From Mycobacterium sp. MS1601 (GTDB lineage: Bacteria; Actinomycetota; Actinomycetes; Mycobacteriales; Mycobacteriaceae): a DNA stretch of 64,000 nt. The DNA is taken from the NCBI RefSeq assembly GCF_001984215.1, contig NZ_CP019420.1, forward strand, positions 1,550,001-1,614,000, written 5' to 3'. The notes below the pieces were generated by a model. It had not been told where the DNA came from. It saw nothing but the letters and a program-made list of their open reading frames with translations, and did no database searches. The first letter of the stretch is position 1, and every line of letters starts with the position of its first letter. Shown here piece by piece: positions 55,885-64,000 of the stretch. The position numbers and the translations under genes were made by a program.

Positions 55885-56828
55885 GACTGGTGCACCGGCG
55901 GCGTCAGTCCGTCGTCGACCGTCACGTTCTCGGGTGAGAGTTCGATGCCCGCGCCACGGGCCACCTCCAGTAGCAGTGTTGCGAAGTCTTCCTCCACACC
56001 GACACCGGCACCGGCGGCCTGTGCGACGATCTGCCTGGTGGCCGAGGCGATCGGCATGGGCGACTTCAATACGTTCGCCGCCTCCAGACCGAGGTCGAAG
56101 TCCTTCTGCAGCAACCCCATCGTGAACGTCGGGGAGAAGTCCAGGTTGACGAAGGCCGGAGACTTGTACTTGGTGAACGTCGATCCCATCACCGAATCGT
56201 TGAGGAACTCCAGGAAGTCGGCACGGCTGACACCGCCCTTCTCCACCAGCACCGTAATCTCGGCCAGACATTGTGTCACCACACCGAGCATCAGGTTGTG
56301 GGCGATCTTCACCAGCCGCGCCACCTCACCTTCACCCACGTAGGTGACACCGCGGCCGAACACCTCCAGCACCGGGCGCACCGACTCGAACACCTCACGC
56401 GGCCCCGACACGGCCACCGTGAGCTTCCCTGCCGCAATCACTTTCGGGTTGCCGCTGACCGGGGTGGCCAGGAAGTCGCAGCCGCGGGAGTTGGCGGCCT
56501 CGCGGATCTTCGCACTCGCCTCGGCCGACACGGTCGATGAATCGGCGATCACCCGCGGCGACACCTCACCGGTGAGCAGACCACCCTCACCGAGCATCAC
56601 CTGCTCCAGATCCTTCGACGAGGACACCATCGCGAACACCAGATCACGATCAGCCAGATCCACCGGCTGGGTCACCACCTTGGCGCCCTTTTCCGCCAGC
56701 GCAGCAGCTTTGGAGGCGGTCCGGTTGTACACCGTCACGTCATAGCCGGCGTCCAGCAACCGCGTCACGAGCTGGGCACCCATCCGGCCTGCGCCGATCC
56801 AGCCGATCTTGAGGTTTGTGGCAGACAT
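55881..56828 (-). CDS. Beta-hydroxyacid dehydrogenase (3-hydroxyisobutyrate dehydrogenase-like)
   Basis: 315 residues from ATG 56828 with an AAGGAA ribosome site. NAD(P) motif GWIGAGRMGAQLVTRLLDAGYDVTVYNRT, the conserved DSSTVSAEASAKI segment, the substrate-binding ATPVSGNPKVIAAGKL, and catalytic Lys in VKIAHNLMLG. Oxidises a beta-hydroxyacid to a semialdehyde or ketoacid. Between the ABC genes and M24, so probably acts on the imported compound or its product. Confidence 0.9.
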   Translation of the reverse strand: MSATNLKIGWIGAGRMGAQLVTRLLDAGYDVTVYNRTASKAAALAEKGAKVVTQPVDLADRDLVFAMVSSSKDLEQVMLGEGGLLTGEVSPRVIADSSTVSAEASAKIREAANSRGCDFLATPVSGNPKVIAAGKLTVAVSGPREVFESVRPVLEVFGRGVTYVGEGEVARLVKIAHNLMLGVVTQCLAEITVLVEKGGVSRADFLEFLNDSVMGSTFTKYKSPAFVNLDFSPTFTMGLLQKDFDLGLEAANVLKSPMPIASATRQIVAQAAGAGVGVEEDFATLLLEVARGAGIELSPENVTVDDGLTPPVHQS

Positions 56829-56847
56829 GTTCAGTTCCTTTTCTTTC

Positions 56848-57597
56848 TTAGGCGGTTGCCGGGGTGTCGGACGTGCTGGGTGCATGCACCGCACCACCGA
56901 AGTAGAGATCTGCGATCTCGGGATTGGACAGAACGGACTGCGCCGGGCCGGTCAGGAGCACCCGACCGCTTTCCATGACGATGCCGCTGGAGGCCATGCG
57001 CAGGCCGAACCGGACGTTCTGTTCGACCATCAGGATGGCTTTGCCGCGCGCCCGCATGATGGCGACTGCTTCATCGATCACGGTGAGAGACTTGGGATCC
57101 AGGCCCAGCGATGGCTCGTCGAGAAGGACAAGCTTGGGATCGAGCATCAGCGAGCGGGCGAACTCCACCATGCGGCGCTGGCCGCCGGAGAGGTTGCCGC
57201 AGCGGACGCCGGTCTTGTCCTTCACCAGTGGGAACATGTCGAGCACCTGGTCGTAGCGCTGTTTGACCAGGGAGCGCTGCCTGCGGATGACGTAGGCGCC
57301 CATCAGGATGTTCTCCTTGACGGTTAGCGTCGGGAACAACCCGTTGCTCTGCGGTACCTGGGTGACACCGCATTCCAGCACCTGGTCGGGCGCCAGGCCC
57401 GTGATGTTCTTGCCATCCAGCGTGATCTTGCCTGCGCTGGGTTTGAGGATGCCGCTGACCGCGCGCAGCACGGTGGACTTCCCGGCGCCGTTCGGGCCGA
57501 CGATACAGCCGAGCTCGCCCGGCCCCACCTCGAGATCGACACCTTGCAGGACGTTGCCGCCGCCGTAGCCGGCGACCACACCTTCGAGCTTGATCAT
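56848..57597 (-). CDS. Branched-chain amino acid-type ABC transporter ATPase (LivF)
   Basis: 249 residues: Walker [10 protein letters not shown], signature LSGGQRRM, Walker [18 protein letters not shown]-family importer ATPase. Its ATG overlaps the stop of the fused permease-ATPase by 4 bases. Confidence 0.93.
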   Translation of the reverse strand: MIKLEGVVAGYGGGNVLQGVDLEVGPGELGCIVGPNGAGKSTVLRAVSGILKPSAGKITLDGKNITGLAPDQVLECGVTQVPQSNGLFPTLTVKENILMGAYVIRRQRSLVKQRYDQVLDMFPLVKDKTGVRCGNLSGGQRRMVEFARSLMLDPKLVLLDEPSLGLDPKSLTVIDEAVAIMRARGKAILMVEQNVRFGLRMASSGIVMESGRVLLTGPAQSVLSNPEIADLYFGGAVHAPSTSDTPATA

Positions 57598-59465
57598 GAG
57601 CGATTCCCTTCAGAGACAGAGACCTTGGACGGTGCCTCGAGCAGGTAGTCGTCACCCAGGTAGGCGTCGAGCACCAACGGGTCCTTCTGGATCTGTTCCG
57701 GGCTTCCTTCGGCGATCACCGCACCACGGGCCAGAACCCGGATCGGGTTGCACAGCCCCACCACGAACGGCATGTTGTGTTCGACCAACAGGAACGTCTT
57801 GCCGCCTGCGTTGAGTTCGCGGATCAGGTCACCCATGCGTTCGATCAGCGTGGGGTTGATACCACCGGCCGGCTCGTCGAGCAGGATCAGCTTCGGATCG
57901 AGCATCAGGACCTGGGCCAGTTCGACCAGCTTCTGCTGGCCGTAGGACAGTGCCCCGGCGCGGGCGTCCCGGTAGGCCGTCATGCCGACGAACTCCAGGA
58001 GTTCCTCTGCGCGACGGGCTTCCGAGCCGCTGACAGCACCGAGGCCGAGCTGCGGCACCGAGAAATTGCGCAGCGGGGCGACGACGTTCTCCAGCACGGT
58101 CATCTCCCGGAACAACCGGGTGATCTGGAACGTCCGGCCCAGCCCGTGGTGGGCACGCGACCACGGCGAGATGTTGTCGATGCGCTGGCCGTCCAGCAGG
58201 ATCTCGCCCTTGTCCGGGGTCATGACGCCCGAGATCAGGTTGAACACCGTGGTCTTGCCGGAGCCGTTGGGCCCGATGAGCGCGGTGATGGACCCTTCGG
58301 GAACGGTGAAGCTGCAGTCGTTGACGGCGTGGTTGCCCCCGAAGCTCTTGTGCAGCCCCTTGACTTCCAGCAGCGTCTTGCCGGTGGGCTCGGGTCTGCG
58401 GATCTCGGTACGCACCAAAGGGCGGTCCAGCGGGTTGAGCCGCGCGCCGGACAGGCCAACGGTGCCCTTGGTTCTGGCCTTCTCGATCAGCAAGGCCACG
58501 GTCGGCAGGATGCCCTTGGGCAGCAGGATCACCAGCAGCACCAGCAACCCGCCGAAGAGCACCAGGCGGGCGTTGCCGCCGCCGAAAGCCTGGTTGGCGT
58601 AGATGTTGACGGGCTGGATGATGAAGGCGCCCAACACCGGACCCCACAGGGTTCCGCGTCCGCCGAGAATGACCGCCAGCACGATCAGCGCACTGGTGAT
58701 GATGGAGAACATGCCGATCGGGTCGACGAAGGACAGGTAGTAGCCGTACACCGAGCCGGCCATGCCGACGAACAGCGCCGAGAGCCCGAAGGCCAGCAGC
58801 TTGTAGACGGGCGCGTTGACACCGATGGTGCCGGCCTTGCCCTCGTCCTCACGGATGGCGATCAAGCCCATGCCGAACTTGGTGCGCCGGATCCACCACG
58901 TCATCAGCACCGAGGCAGCCAGCAGTGCGACGAGGATCAGGTGGAAGGGCCAGTTACCCCAGGCTTCGGGCCAATCCGGCAGCGGCAGAGTCAGTCCCGC
59001 GGTTCCGTTGGTGACCGATACCCACTCGATGGCGACGAACTGGATGAGGAACAAAAACGCCACGGTGATGATGACGAACGCGGGACCACGCGACCGGTAG
59101 GTCACCAGGCCGAGCAGCATCGCGATCAGTGCGGCGACCACGCCGGCCAGCGGAACCCAGACCAGTGGTTCGATGTCGGGAAACCGGTTGGCCATGATGG
59201 CGCCGACGTAGGCGCCGATGCCGATGAACGCACCCTGGCTCAGCGACAGGTAGCCGGTGAAACCCGTGATGACGTTCAGGCCGCTGGCGCCGATGGCCAG
59301 CACCAGCGACAGGATGACGATGTTCTGTGCAGACATGCTGGGCGACAACGGGAACAGCAGGATCACCACTGCTGCGACGGTGAGCACCGCGCGGGTGGCC
59401 CATTTGTGCAGCTTCGGATCGAGCAGTTTGGACTTCGTATCTGAAGTCGTGGTGTCTGAGGTCAT
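57594..59465 (-). CDS. Fused LivM permease - LivG ATPase of a HAAT-type importer
   Basis: 623 residues from ATG 59465. Residues about 1-340 are the LivM permease ([38 protein letters not shown]; ten or so helices), the rest the LivG ATPase (Walker [10 protein letters not shown], signature [11 protein letters not shown], Walker [11 protein letters not shown]). Fusion of LivM and LivG is found in some actinobacteria and rhizobia. The solute is unknown. It overlaps the livF and livH-like genes by 4 bases each. Confidence 0.92.
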   Translation of the reverse strand: MTSDTTTSDTKSKLLDPKLHKWATRAVLTVAAVVILLFPLSPSMSAQNIVILSLVLAIGASGLNVITGFTGYLSLSQGAFIGIGAYVGAIMANRFPDIEPLVWVPLAGVVAALIAMLLGLVTYRSRGPAFVIITVAFLFLIQFVAIEWVSVTNGTAGLTLPLPDWPEAWGNWPFHLILVALLAASVLMTWWIRRTKFGMGLIAIREDEGKAGTIGVNAPVYKLLAFGLSALFVGMAGSVYGYYLSFVDPIGMFSIITSALIVLAVILGGRGTLWGPVLGAFIIQPVNIYANQAFGGGNARLVLFGGLLVLLVILLPKGILPTVALLIEKARTKGTVGLSGARLNPLDRPLVRTEIRRPEPTGKTLLEVKGLHKSFGGNHAVNDCSFTVPEGSITALIGPNGSGKTTVFNLISGVMTPDKGEILLDGQRIDNISPWSRAHHGLGRTFQITRLFREMTVLENVVAPLRNFSVPQLGLGAVSGSEARRAEELLEFVGMTAYRDARAGALSYGQQKLVELAQVLMLDPKLILLDEPAGGINPTLIERMGDLIRELNAGGKTFLLVEHNMPFVVGLCNPIRVLARGAVIAEGSPEQIQKDPLVLDAYLGDDYLLEAPSKVSVSEGNRS

Positions 59466-60343
59466 GCCACGGCGTCCTCTCTGAGTCGGGTGCCCAGGAG
59501 CCCCTGCGGACGCGTGATCAGTACGACGATGATGACCAGGAACGGCACGGCTACGGGCCAGGCGGCGCCGACGTAGGCCGTGGCCGCCATCTCTCCGATG
59601 CCGATCACCAACGCGCCCAGTACGGCACCGGGCAGGCTGCCGAGACCACCGAGCACGACGATCGCGAGAAGCCTTGCGATCCACTGGTAGTGGGTGCCAG
59701 GCAGGAACGGATAGATGGTCGAGAGCATCGCTCCGCCCGCGCCCAGAGTGGCCACGCCGATAGCGAAGGTGAGCGCGGCGATGGTGGCAACGCTCACCCC
59801 CACCAGCAGGGCGCCGCCTTCGTTCGACGAGGCGGCCCGGATGGCACGGCCCGTCCAGGTGTGGTTGAGCAACAGGTACAGCCCGCCCATCACCGCGACC
59901 GCGATGACCGCGGCGATGAGCATGGCCTGTGGCACGTAGATGGATCCCAGTGACAGCGATGCGTCGGTGTAGGACACCACCACGGTGGACGAGGTGTTGC
60001 CCCAGATGAAGCCCATGATTCCCTCGAGCATCAACGCAATCCCGAAGGTGGCCAACACCGTCATCGTGACGTGTGCGCCGCGGACGTGGCGGATCACCAG
60101 AACATAAACCAGCCAACCGAATCCGAACATGATTACCATGACGATCGGGATGGACAGCAGCGGATCGAGGCCGAGCTGGCGCCACAGGGTGAAGGTGAGG
60201 AACGCCGCGAGCACGGCGAACGCGCCGTGGGCGAGGTTGATCACCCGCATGACCCCGAAGATCAGGGTCAGGCCCGAAGCCATCAGCGCGTACAGCGCGC
60301 CGACGAGCAGGCCCAGGATGAGCGTTTGGACGAGGGAACCCAT
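59462..60343 (-). CDS. Branched-chain amino acid-type ABC permease (LivH)
   Basis: 293 residues from ATG 60343; eight membrane helices, with MASGLTLIFGVMRVINLAHGAFAVLAAFL the LivH opening and GLGSLPGAVLGALVIGIGE the conserved loop facing the ATPase. Starts four bases after the substrate-binding protein stop. Confidence 0.93.
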   Translation of the reverse strand: MGSLVQTLILGLLVGALYALMASGLTLIFGVMRVINLAHGAFAVLAAFLTFTLWRQLGLDPLLSIPIVMVIMFGFGWLVYVLVIRHVRGAHVTMTVLATFGIALMLEGIMGFIWGNTSSTVVVSYTDASLSLGSIYVPQAMLIAAVIAVAVMGGLYLLLNHTWTGRAIRAASSNEGGALLVGVSVATIAALTFAIGVATLGAGGAMLSTIYPFLPGTHYQWIARLLAIVVLGGLGSLPGAVLGALVIGIGEMAATAYVGAAWPVAVPFLVIIVVLITRPQGLLGTRLREDAVA

Positions 60344-60347
60344 GAGA

Positions 60348-61559
60348 TCAGATGTCCCCGCCGCGCCAGCGGAAGATGCTCTGCGACGTGGCGACATCGG
60401 TGGGCAGCACCACCTGGGATACCCCGGCCTGCCACTGTCCGACCAGGAAGTCACCCTTGGGGCTGCCATCGGAGTTCCAGCTCAGCGAACCCAGAAGAGT
60501 GTCGACGCTGTTGCCGCGCAACCATTCTGCCAGAGCTGCCTGGTCATCGATAGACCCCACGGCCTCGACCGCCGCGGCGAGCACCTGTCCGGCGGCGAAG
60601 CCGTCGGCAGCGTCCTCGGGCGGGCTCTGACCGAACTTCTCCTCGAAGCGCTTGACGAACTCGGCGTTCTGCTTGGTGTCCGACAGGGGGCTGTAGCTCG
60701 ACGAGAAGAACACACCCTCGGCGTTGTCGGCGCCGACGGCATCCAGGTACTGCTGGCCGTAGGTGGGCGAGCTGCTCTGGTACAGGATCTCCGGCTGGTA
60801 GTTCGCACGGTTCATCGAGCGGATCATGTTGACCCCGTCCTCGAATTGGGCGCCCTGGACCACGATCTCGGCTCCGGCATCACGCATGGCGTTGACCACG
60901 GAGTCGAAGTTCTTGGTGGTGGCGGGGTACTGGTCCTTGTAGACGGTCTGGATTCCGGCCGCCGAGAGGATCTTCTCGGCGCCCTCGACCACCGGGCCGG
61001 CGAACGGATCGTCCAGCGTCGGATAGGCGGCGGTCTTGGGGCGCTGCTCCGGCGGCAGGGCCGCGATCCACTCGGCGAAGACCTTGGCCTGGTTGGTGGC
61101 GATGGCCTGCTGCGAGAAGAAGATGTAGGAGAACCCGCGGTTGAACATGTCCGGCGAGCCGCAGGACGGGCAGACGAACAGCATCTTGTTCTTCTCGGCA
61201 ATGGCCGAGGCGGGGATGTTCAGCAGGGAGGACTGGCTGCCGAGCAGCAGATTCACCTTGTCCTGCGAGATCAGGTTGTTGTAGTTGGAGACCGCTGTCT
61301 CCTGCTGGGTGGCATCGTCCTTGATGACGATCTCCACCTGCTTGCCGAGCAGACCGCCGGCCTCGTTCGTCATCTCGACCCAAGTCTCGTACCCACGCTG
61401 GGTGTCGAGACCGCCCTGGCTGAATTCGCCGGTCAGCGGCAGTGAGGCGCCGATCTTGATGGTCTCACTGTCACCGGCGTTGTCCGCCGTGCAGCCTGTG
61501 GCTGCGAGCCCGATCGCGGCGGCCGCCGCGATCGCGCGAAATGCAGTGGTGATGCGCAT
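60348..61559 (-). CDS. ABC importer substrate-binding lipoprotein (LivJ/HAAT type)
   Basis: 403 residues from ATG 61559. The signal peptide ends at the lipobox LAATG-C (residues about 18-23), so it is anchored outside the membrane. Type I binding fold: IKIGASLPLTGEFSQGG, YETWVEMTNEAGGLLGKQVEIVIKDDA, and LLGSQSSLLN. Ligands of the family include amino acids, urea, amides and aromatic acids. First gene of the minus-strand operon, behind two LacI-like operators. Confidence 0.93.
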   Translation of the reverse strand: MRITTAFRAIAAAAAIGLAATGCTADNAGDSETIKIGASLPLTGEFSQGGLDTQRGYETWVEMTNEAGGLLGKQVEIVIKDDATQQETAVSNYNNLISQDKVNLLLGSQSSLLNIPASAIAEKNKMLFVCPSCGSPDMFNRGFSYIFFSQQAIATNQAKVFAEWIAALPPEQRPKTAAYPTLDDPFAGPVVEGAEKILSAAGIQTVYKDQYPATTKNFDSVVNAMRDAGAEIVVQGAQFEDGVNMIRSMNRANYQPEILYQSSSPTYGQQYLDAVGADNAEGVFFSSSYSPLSDTKQNAEFVKRFEEKFGQSPPEDAADGFAAGQVLAAAVEAVGSIDDQAALAEWLRGNSVDTLLGSLSWNSDGSPKGDFLVGQWQAGVSQVVLPTDVATSQSIFRWRGGDI

Positions 61560-61617
61560 GTCCAACCTCTCTGTCAGACCGATTGCCCCAACGAGCTCAA
61601 ATGTTGTGTGGCTCACT

Positions 61618-61742
61618 TGCAATCGATTGCAGTGAATCGTCACACAGCACCGATACGGGTGTCAACACTTTTGCATGTGTCGGATCGTTCGACGCTTCCA
61701 GGGATCGGACGCACCGCCTATAGTCACCCGCAATCGATTGCA
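61618..61742. promoter_or_regulatory. Paired LacI-like operators between the ABC and MFS operons
   Basis: TGCAATCGATTGCA (61618-61631, perfect) lies 59 bases before the SBP start, and CGCAATCGATTGCA (61729-61742, one change) 70 bases before the MFS start. The centres are 111 bases apart, a spacing that permits a repression loop. They share the sequence with 2844-2857 and 63801-63814. Confidence 0.78.
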
Positions 61743-61776
61743 CAAGCAATCAACCGGCCGTGACATCGGAGTGCAC

Positions 61777-61815
61777 ATGACTGTCCCAGGGACCATGCCG
61801 AAGCCACACACATGA
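61777..61815 (+). other. Possible 12-codon leader ORF coupled to the MFS gene
   Basis: ATG 61777 reads MTVPGTMPKPHT and stops at TGA 61813-61815, overlapping the MFS ATG by 4 bases (ATGA). No ribosome site is obvious before it. It could couple translation of the permease; it may also be chance. Confidence 0.35.
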
Positions 61816-62939
61816 TCCTCATCGTCGCCGCGTTCGTAGCGATGGTCGACCGGTCGGCAATGCCGCCACTGGTACCGGTGATCGCCGACGACCTGGGCAC
61901 CAGCCTGGAAGCAATCGGCCAGTCGCTGACGGTGTACGCAGTCTGCTATGCCGCATTCCAGTTGCTGTGGAGCACACTGGCGGCCCGGTTCGGCCGGGTG
62001 CGGATACTCGTCGTCTCCACGACGCTCGGCGGACTGGCCAACGTGGCAACAGCATTCACCTACGACGCGCTCAGCTACAGCGTGGCCCGCGGCGTGGCAG
62101 CTGCCATGTTCTCGGCCACCATCACGACAGTGCTCATCTACTACGGCGACACCCTGACGGTGAAACAGCGTGCGGTGGCCACCGCCAATCTCGCCGCGGC
62201 CATCGCGCTGGGCCTGGCGGCGGGCACCCTCGCAGCCGGGGCCATCACCCAGTGGTTCGGCTGGCGCTGGGTGTACGTGGTGATCGCGGCGCTCTCTTTT
62301 GCGCTGGCCGCGGTGCTGCCCCGCCTTGCCGAGACCGTCGGCGACACCCGAGAGCGGCTGATCCCGTCACTGCGCCGCCTGGCCGCCAACCGCTGGGCCG
62401 TCACCGTCCTGGTGTTCACCGTGGTCGAGGGCGCGCTGCTGGTCGGGGTGTTCAACTACCTGGCGGTGGCACTGCAGGCGACGGGCACGGGGGTGCTGGC
62501 CGCCGGAGCGGCGACAGCCGCGTTCGGAGCCGCGGTGGTGGTGATCAGTCAGTTGATGAAGTTCATCCTGGGCCGCTGGCCGGCCTGGGTGCTGATCCTG
62601 ATCGCCGGGGTTGCCACCATCGGTGCCTACGTCGCTGTGGCACTGTCGATCTCCTTCACCACGGTGCTCACGGCGGCCATTCTGCTGGGCCTGGCCTGGG
62701 CGGCCGGGCACACCACGATGCAGACCTGGATGACCGATGCCGCCGCCGACAGCCGGCCCATCGGGATGTCCTTGTTTTCCATCGCGCTGTTCGTCGGGGC
62801 CTCCCTTGGCGCGGCGGCCGGTAACGTCGCCGCAGGCCACCAGGGTTTCGAGGTACTGTTCACCGTCGCGGCCGTGGTGGCGGTGGCCTACACAGCCGCG
62901 ACCAGCACAGCCCGCGCCCGCTACGTGGAGAAGGAATAG
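61812..62939 (+). CDS. MFS permease, LacI-controlled
   Basis: 375 residues; the protein begins in the first membrane helix (MILIVAAFVAMVDRSAMPPLVPVIADDLG), so no N-terminal cytoplasmic extension exists. It has ten to twelve helices with LAARFGRVRIL as the loop 2-3 motif. It is divergent from the ABC operon with shared operators, suggesting a second transporter, perhaps exporter, for the same pathway. Converges with the next gene (19-base overlap). Confidence 0.82.
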   Translation: MILIVAAFVAMVDRSAMPPLVPVIADDLGTSLEAIGQSLTVYAVCYAAFQLLWSTLAARFGRVRILVVSTTLGGLANVATAFTYDALSYSVARGVAAAMFSATITTVLIYYGDTLTVKQRAVATANLAAAIALGLAAGTLAAGAITQWFGWRWVYVVIAALSFALAAVLPRLAETVGDTRERLIPSLRRLAANRWAVTVLVFTVVEGALLVGVFNYLAVALQATGTGVLAAGAATAAFGAAVVVISQLMKFILGRWPAWVLILIAGVATIGAYVAVALSISFTTVLTAAILLGLAWAAGHTTMQTWMTDAAADSRPIGMSLFSIALFVGASLGAAAGNVAAGHQGFEVLFTVAAVVAVAYTAATSTARARYVEKE

Positions 62940-63796
62940 GCCTCGGCGATGTCGTCGAGTTCCGGCATCGGCAGGAAGCGGCGGCGCAAGTCCACGAGCG
63001 TGGCCACCGCAGCCGGGTCCACACCACCGTCGGCGATCAGCCCCCGCAGCGGATCACACAGCACCGCGACATGGGCCGACGGGTCTGCCAGACCGAGCAG
63101 CCGTGCCGCGGATTCGGTTGCCTGCGCGGTCAGTTCACCCGAGACGATGGCACCCGCCGTGTCGGTGAGAGCCGCGGCCAGGCGCAGCACCGCGGCCGCC
63201 CCCGGCGCCTGACGCATTCGCGCCATGACGGTACCCAGGTAGGGCCCTAGCTGGGCGACATCAGCCAACAACACACATCCGTCCGCCTGGGCCGCTAGCT
63301 CGTTTCCGGCGTTGAGCACGGTGACGTCACAACCGCCGGTGTGCAATGCCCTGGCCCGCTTGGGGGTCGATCCGAGTGCCACGATCTCGAACTCCTCGCG
63401 GGCGCTCCCCTGCGCCTCCAGCAGCGCGTATGCGACGAAGGCGAAGCCCGAGTTCGGGACGTCGACGCCCAGGCGCCCACCCGCCAGCTCGTCGACGTCG
63501 GAGGCGCCGGGGCGGGCCGCGAGGCACAGCCCGAGTCCGCGGTCCAGCCCGGCGACGATCTCGACATCGAGCAACTCGCCCAACGGATTCGCCGGCAGGA
63601 AGCGGTAGGCCAGCACGTTGTCGGGACTGGTGAAGACGGCGTCGTACTCACCGTCGCGCAACGCTGCGAACTGCGCGGGTGACGAGGGGACGGGTCGGTC
63701 GGTCACCTCGAGGTCGACGGCCGCCAGGCGGCCGGTGGAACGAGCGACATCGAGAAGAACCGACGGGCTGAACACGCCGAGAGTGAGGTGATCCAT
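62921..63796 (-). CDS. ABC substrate-binding-like protein (NMT1/SsuA-type) lacking a signal peptide
   Basis: 291 residues from ATG 63796; a TTG at 63805 would start inside the operator. MDHLTLGVFSPSVLLDVARSTGRLAA and YDAVFTSPDNVLAYRF, LDVEIVAGLDRGLGLCLAARPG are of the type II binding fold of NMT1/THI5 or SsuA proteins. There is no signal peptide or lipobox, so it may act as a cytoplasmic sensor or enzyme of the same fold. The LacI-like operator directly ahead links it to the regulon. Confidence 0.72.
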   Translation of the reverse strand: MDHLTLGVFSPSVLLDVARSTGRLAAVDLEVTDRPVPSSPAQFAALRDGEYDAVFTSPDNVLAYRFLPANPLGELLDVEIVAGLDRGLGLCLAARPGASDVDELAGGRLGVDVPNSGFAFVAYALLEAQGSAREEFEIVALGSTPKRARALHTGGCDVTVLNAGNELAAQADGCVLLADVAQLGPYLGTVMARMRQAPGAAAVLRLAAALTDTAGAIVSGELTAQATESAARLLGLADPSAHVAVLCDPLRGLIADGGVDPAAVATLVDLRRRFLPMPELDDIAEAYSFST

Positions 63797-63800
63797 GGCC

Positions 63801-63814
63801 TGCAATCGATTGTG
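63801..63814. promoter_or_regulatory. LacI-like operator upstream of the binding-protein gene
   Basis: TGCAATCGATTGTG: first 12 bases identical to the 2844 and 61618 palindromes; the final two differ. Located five bases before the ATG of the minus-strand gene, so binding would block transcription start. Confidence 0.65.
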
Positions 63815-63841
63815 AGAACCGGACGGCTGGAGCTTACCCGG

Positions 63842-64000
63842 TCAAAGCAGTTCGCGGCCAAGATCTTCCAGCATCACGATGGCGGCATTGCGGCCCGGCC
63901 CGCCAGTCACCGATCCGCCGGGGTACGTCGTGGCACCCGTCTGGTACAGCCCGGGGATCGGCGTGCGGTGAGCGGCCCATCCCGGTGCGGGGCGTTGCGG
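63842..64000 (-). CDS. Phytoene-desaturase-like NAD(P)/FAD-dependent oxidoreductase, C-terminal end only
   Basis: 53 codons in frame to the window edge, ending at TGA 63842-63844. The sequence AHRTPIPGLYQTGATTYPGG followed by SVTGGPGRNAAIVMLEDLG is the C-terminal FAD motif of CrtI/phytoene dehydrogenase-like amine oxidases. The rest of the gene lies to the right of the window. Confidence 0.82.
   Translation of the reverse strand, partial: PQRPAPGWAAHRTPIPGLYQTGATTYPGGSVTGGPGRNAAIVMLEDLGRELL

Overview
The window is high-GC actinobacterial DNA. It is almost certainly a fast-growing Mycobacterium (Mycolicibacterium type). From memory of the M. tuberculosis map, the left half follows the order Rv0876c, Rv0875c, cspB, Rv0870c, moaA2, moaD2, rpfA, moaE2, mog, moaC2, Rv0863, Rv0862c, ercc3/xpb, then fadB and fadA, inverted relative to H37Rv. 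Accessory DNA interrupts that order in two places: an endonuclease IV / molybdenum hydroxylase / glutathione-transferase-like block (about 2.0-6.6 kb) and an 11 kb regulator and oxidoreductase block between xpb and fadB (16.2-27.7 kb). Everything right of fadA (31.2-64 kb) is catabolic and regulatory gene content.

Layout. 0-2 kb: transporter (cut by the window edge) and a DUF2771 lipoprotein-like protein. 2-6.6 kb: endonuclease IV, two-subunit molybdenum hydroxylase, a 60-bp tandem repeat, and a glutathionyl-hydroquinone-reductase-like protein. 6.6-12.2 kb: cold shock protein and molybdenum cofactor genes around rpfA, which has a Crp-like site and a c-di-AMP (ydaO) riboswitch upstream and an apparent frameshift in its proline-rich tail. 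12.2-16.6 kb: XPB helicase operon. 16.6-27.7 kb: PucR, amino-acid oxidase, Gre-like protein, DUF2855/TetR, MFS, VOC, F420-type luciferase-like oxidoreductase, isochorismatase-like hydrolase, TetR and FAD monooxygenase. 27.7-31.1 kb: fadB-fadA.

31.2-38.2 kb is the most distinctive region. It is an apparent eight-gene minus-strand operon encoding a two-domain nitrilase-family protein, a cobalt-type nitrile hydratase alpha subunit, a beta subunit split into two adjacent genes, a His-rich activator, a DUF1097 membrane protein and the CbtB/CbtA cobalt transporter. Beside it lie a MarR regulator and a cytoplasmic AmiC/NhhC-like amide sensor. It looks like a self-contained nitrile/amide (or thiocyanate-like) utilisation unit with its own metal supply and sensing. 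38-47 kb is a mosaic of oxidoreductases, three MarR/TetR regulators with readable palindromic operators, and L-2-hydroxyglutarate oxidase. A truncated 13E12-type element follows. 47-54 kb holds a fused E1 alpha-beta / E2 2-oxoacid dehydrogenase pair divergent from a VOC-GntR-aldehyde dehydrogenase-CMD operon.

54.6-63.8 kb carries a branched-chain-type ABC importer operon (including a permease-ATPase fusion) with a beta-hydroxyacid dehydrogenase and a creatinase-like M24 protein, a divergent MFS permease and a substrate-binding-like protein. Near-identical LacI-family-like palindromes (TGCAATCGATTGCA) lie in front of these genes and also in front of the molybdenum hydroxylase 59 kb away. This suggests one catabolic regulon whose regulator is outside the window. 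The last 159 bases are the 3' end of a phytoene-desaturase-like oxidoreductase. No tRNA, rRNA, CRISPR array or intact insertion sequence was seen.
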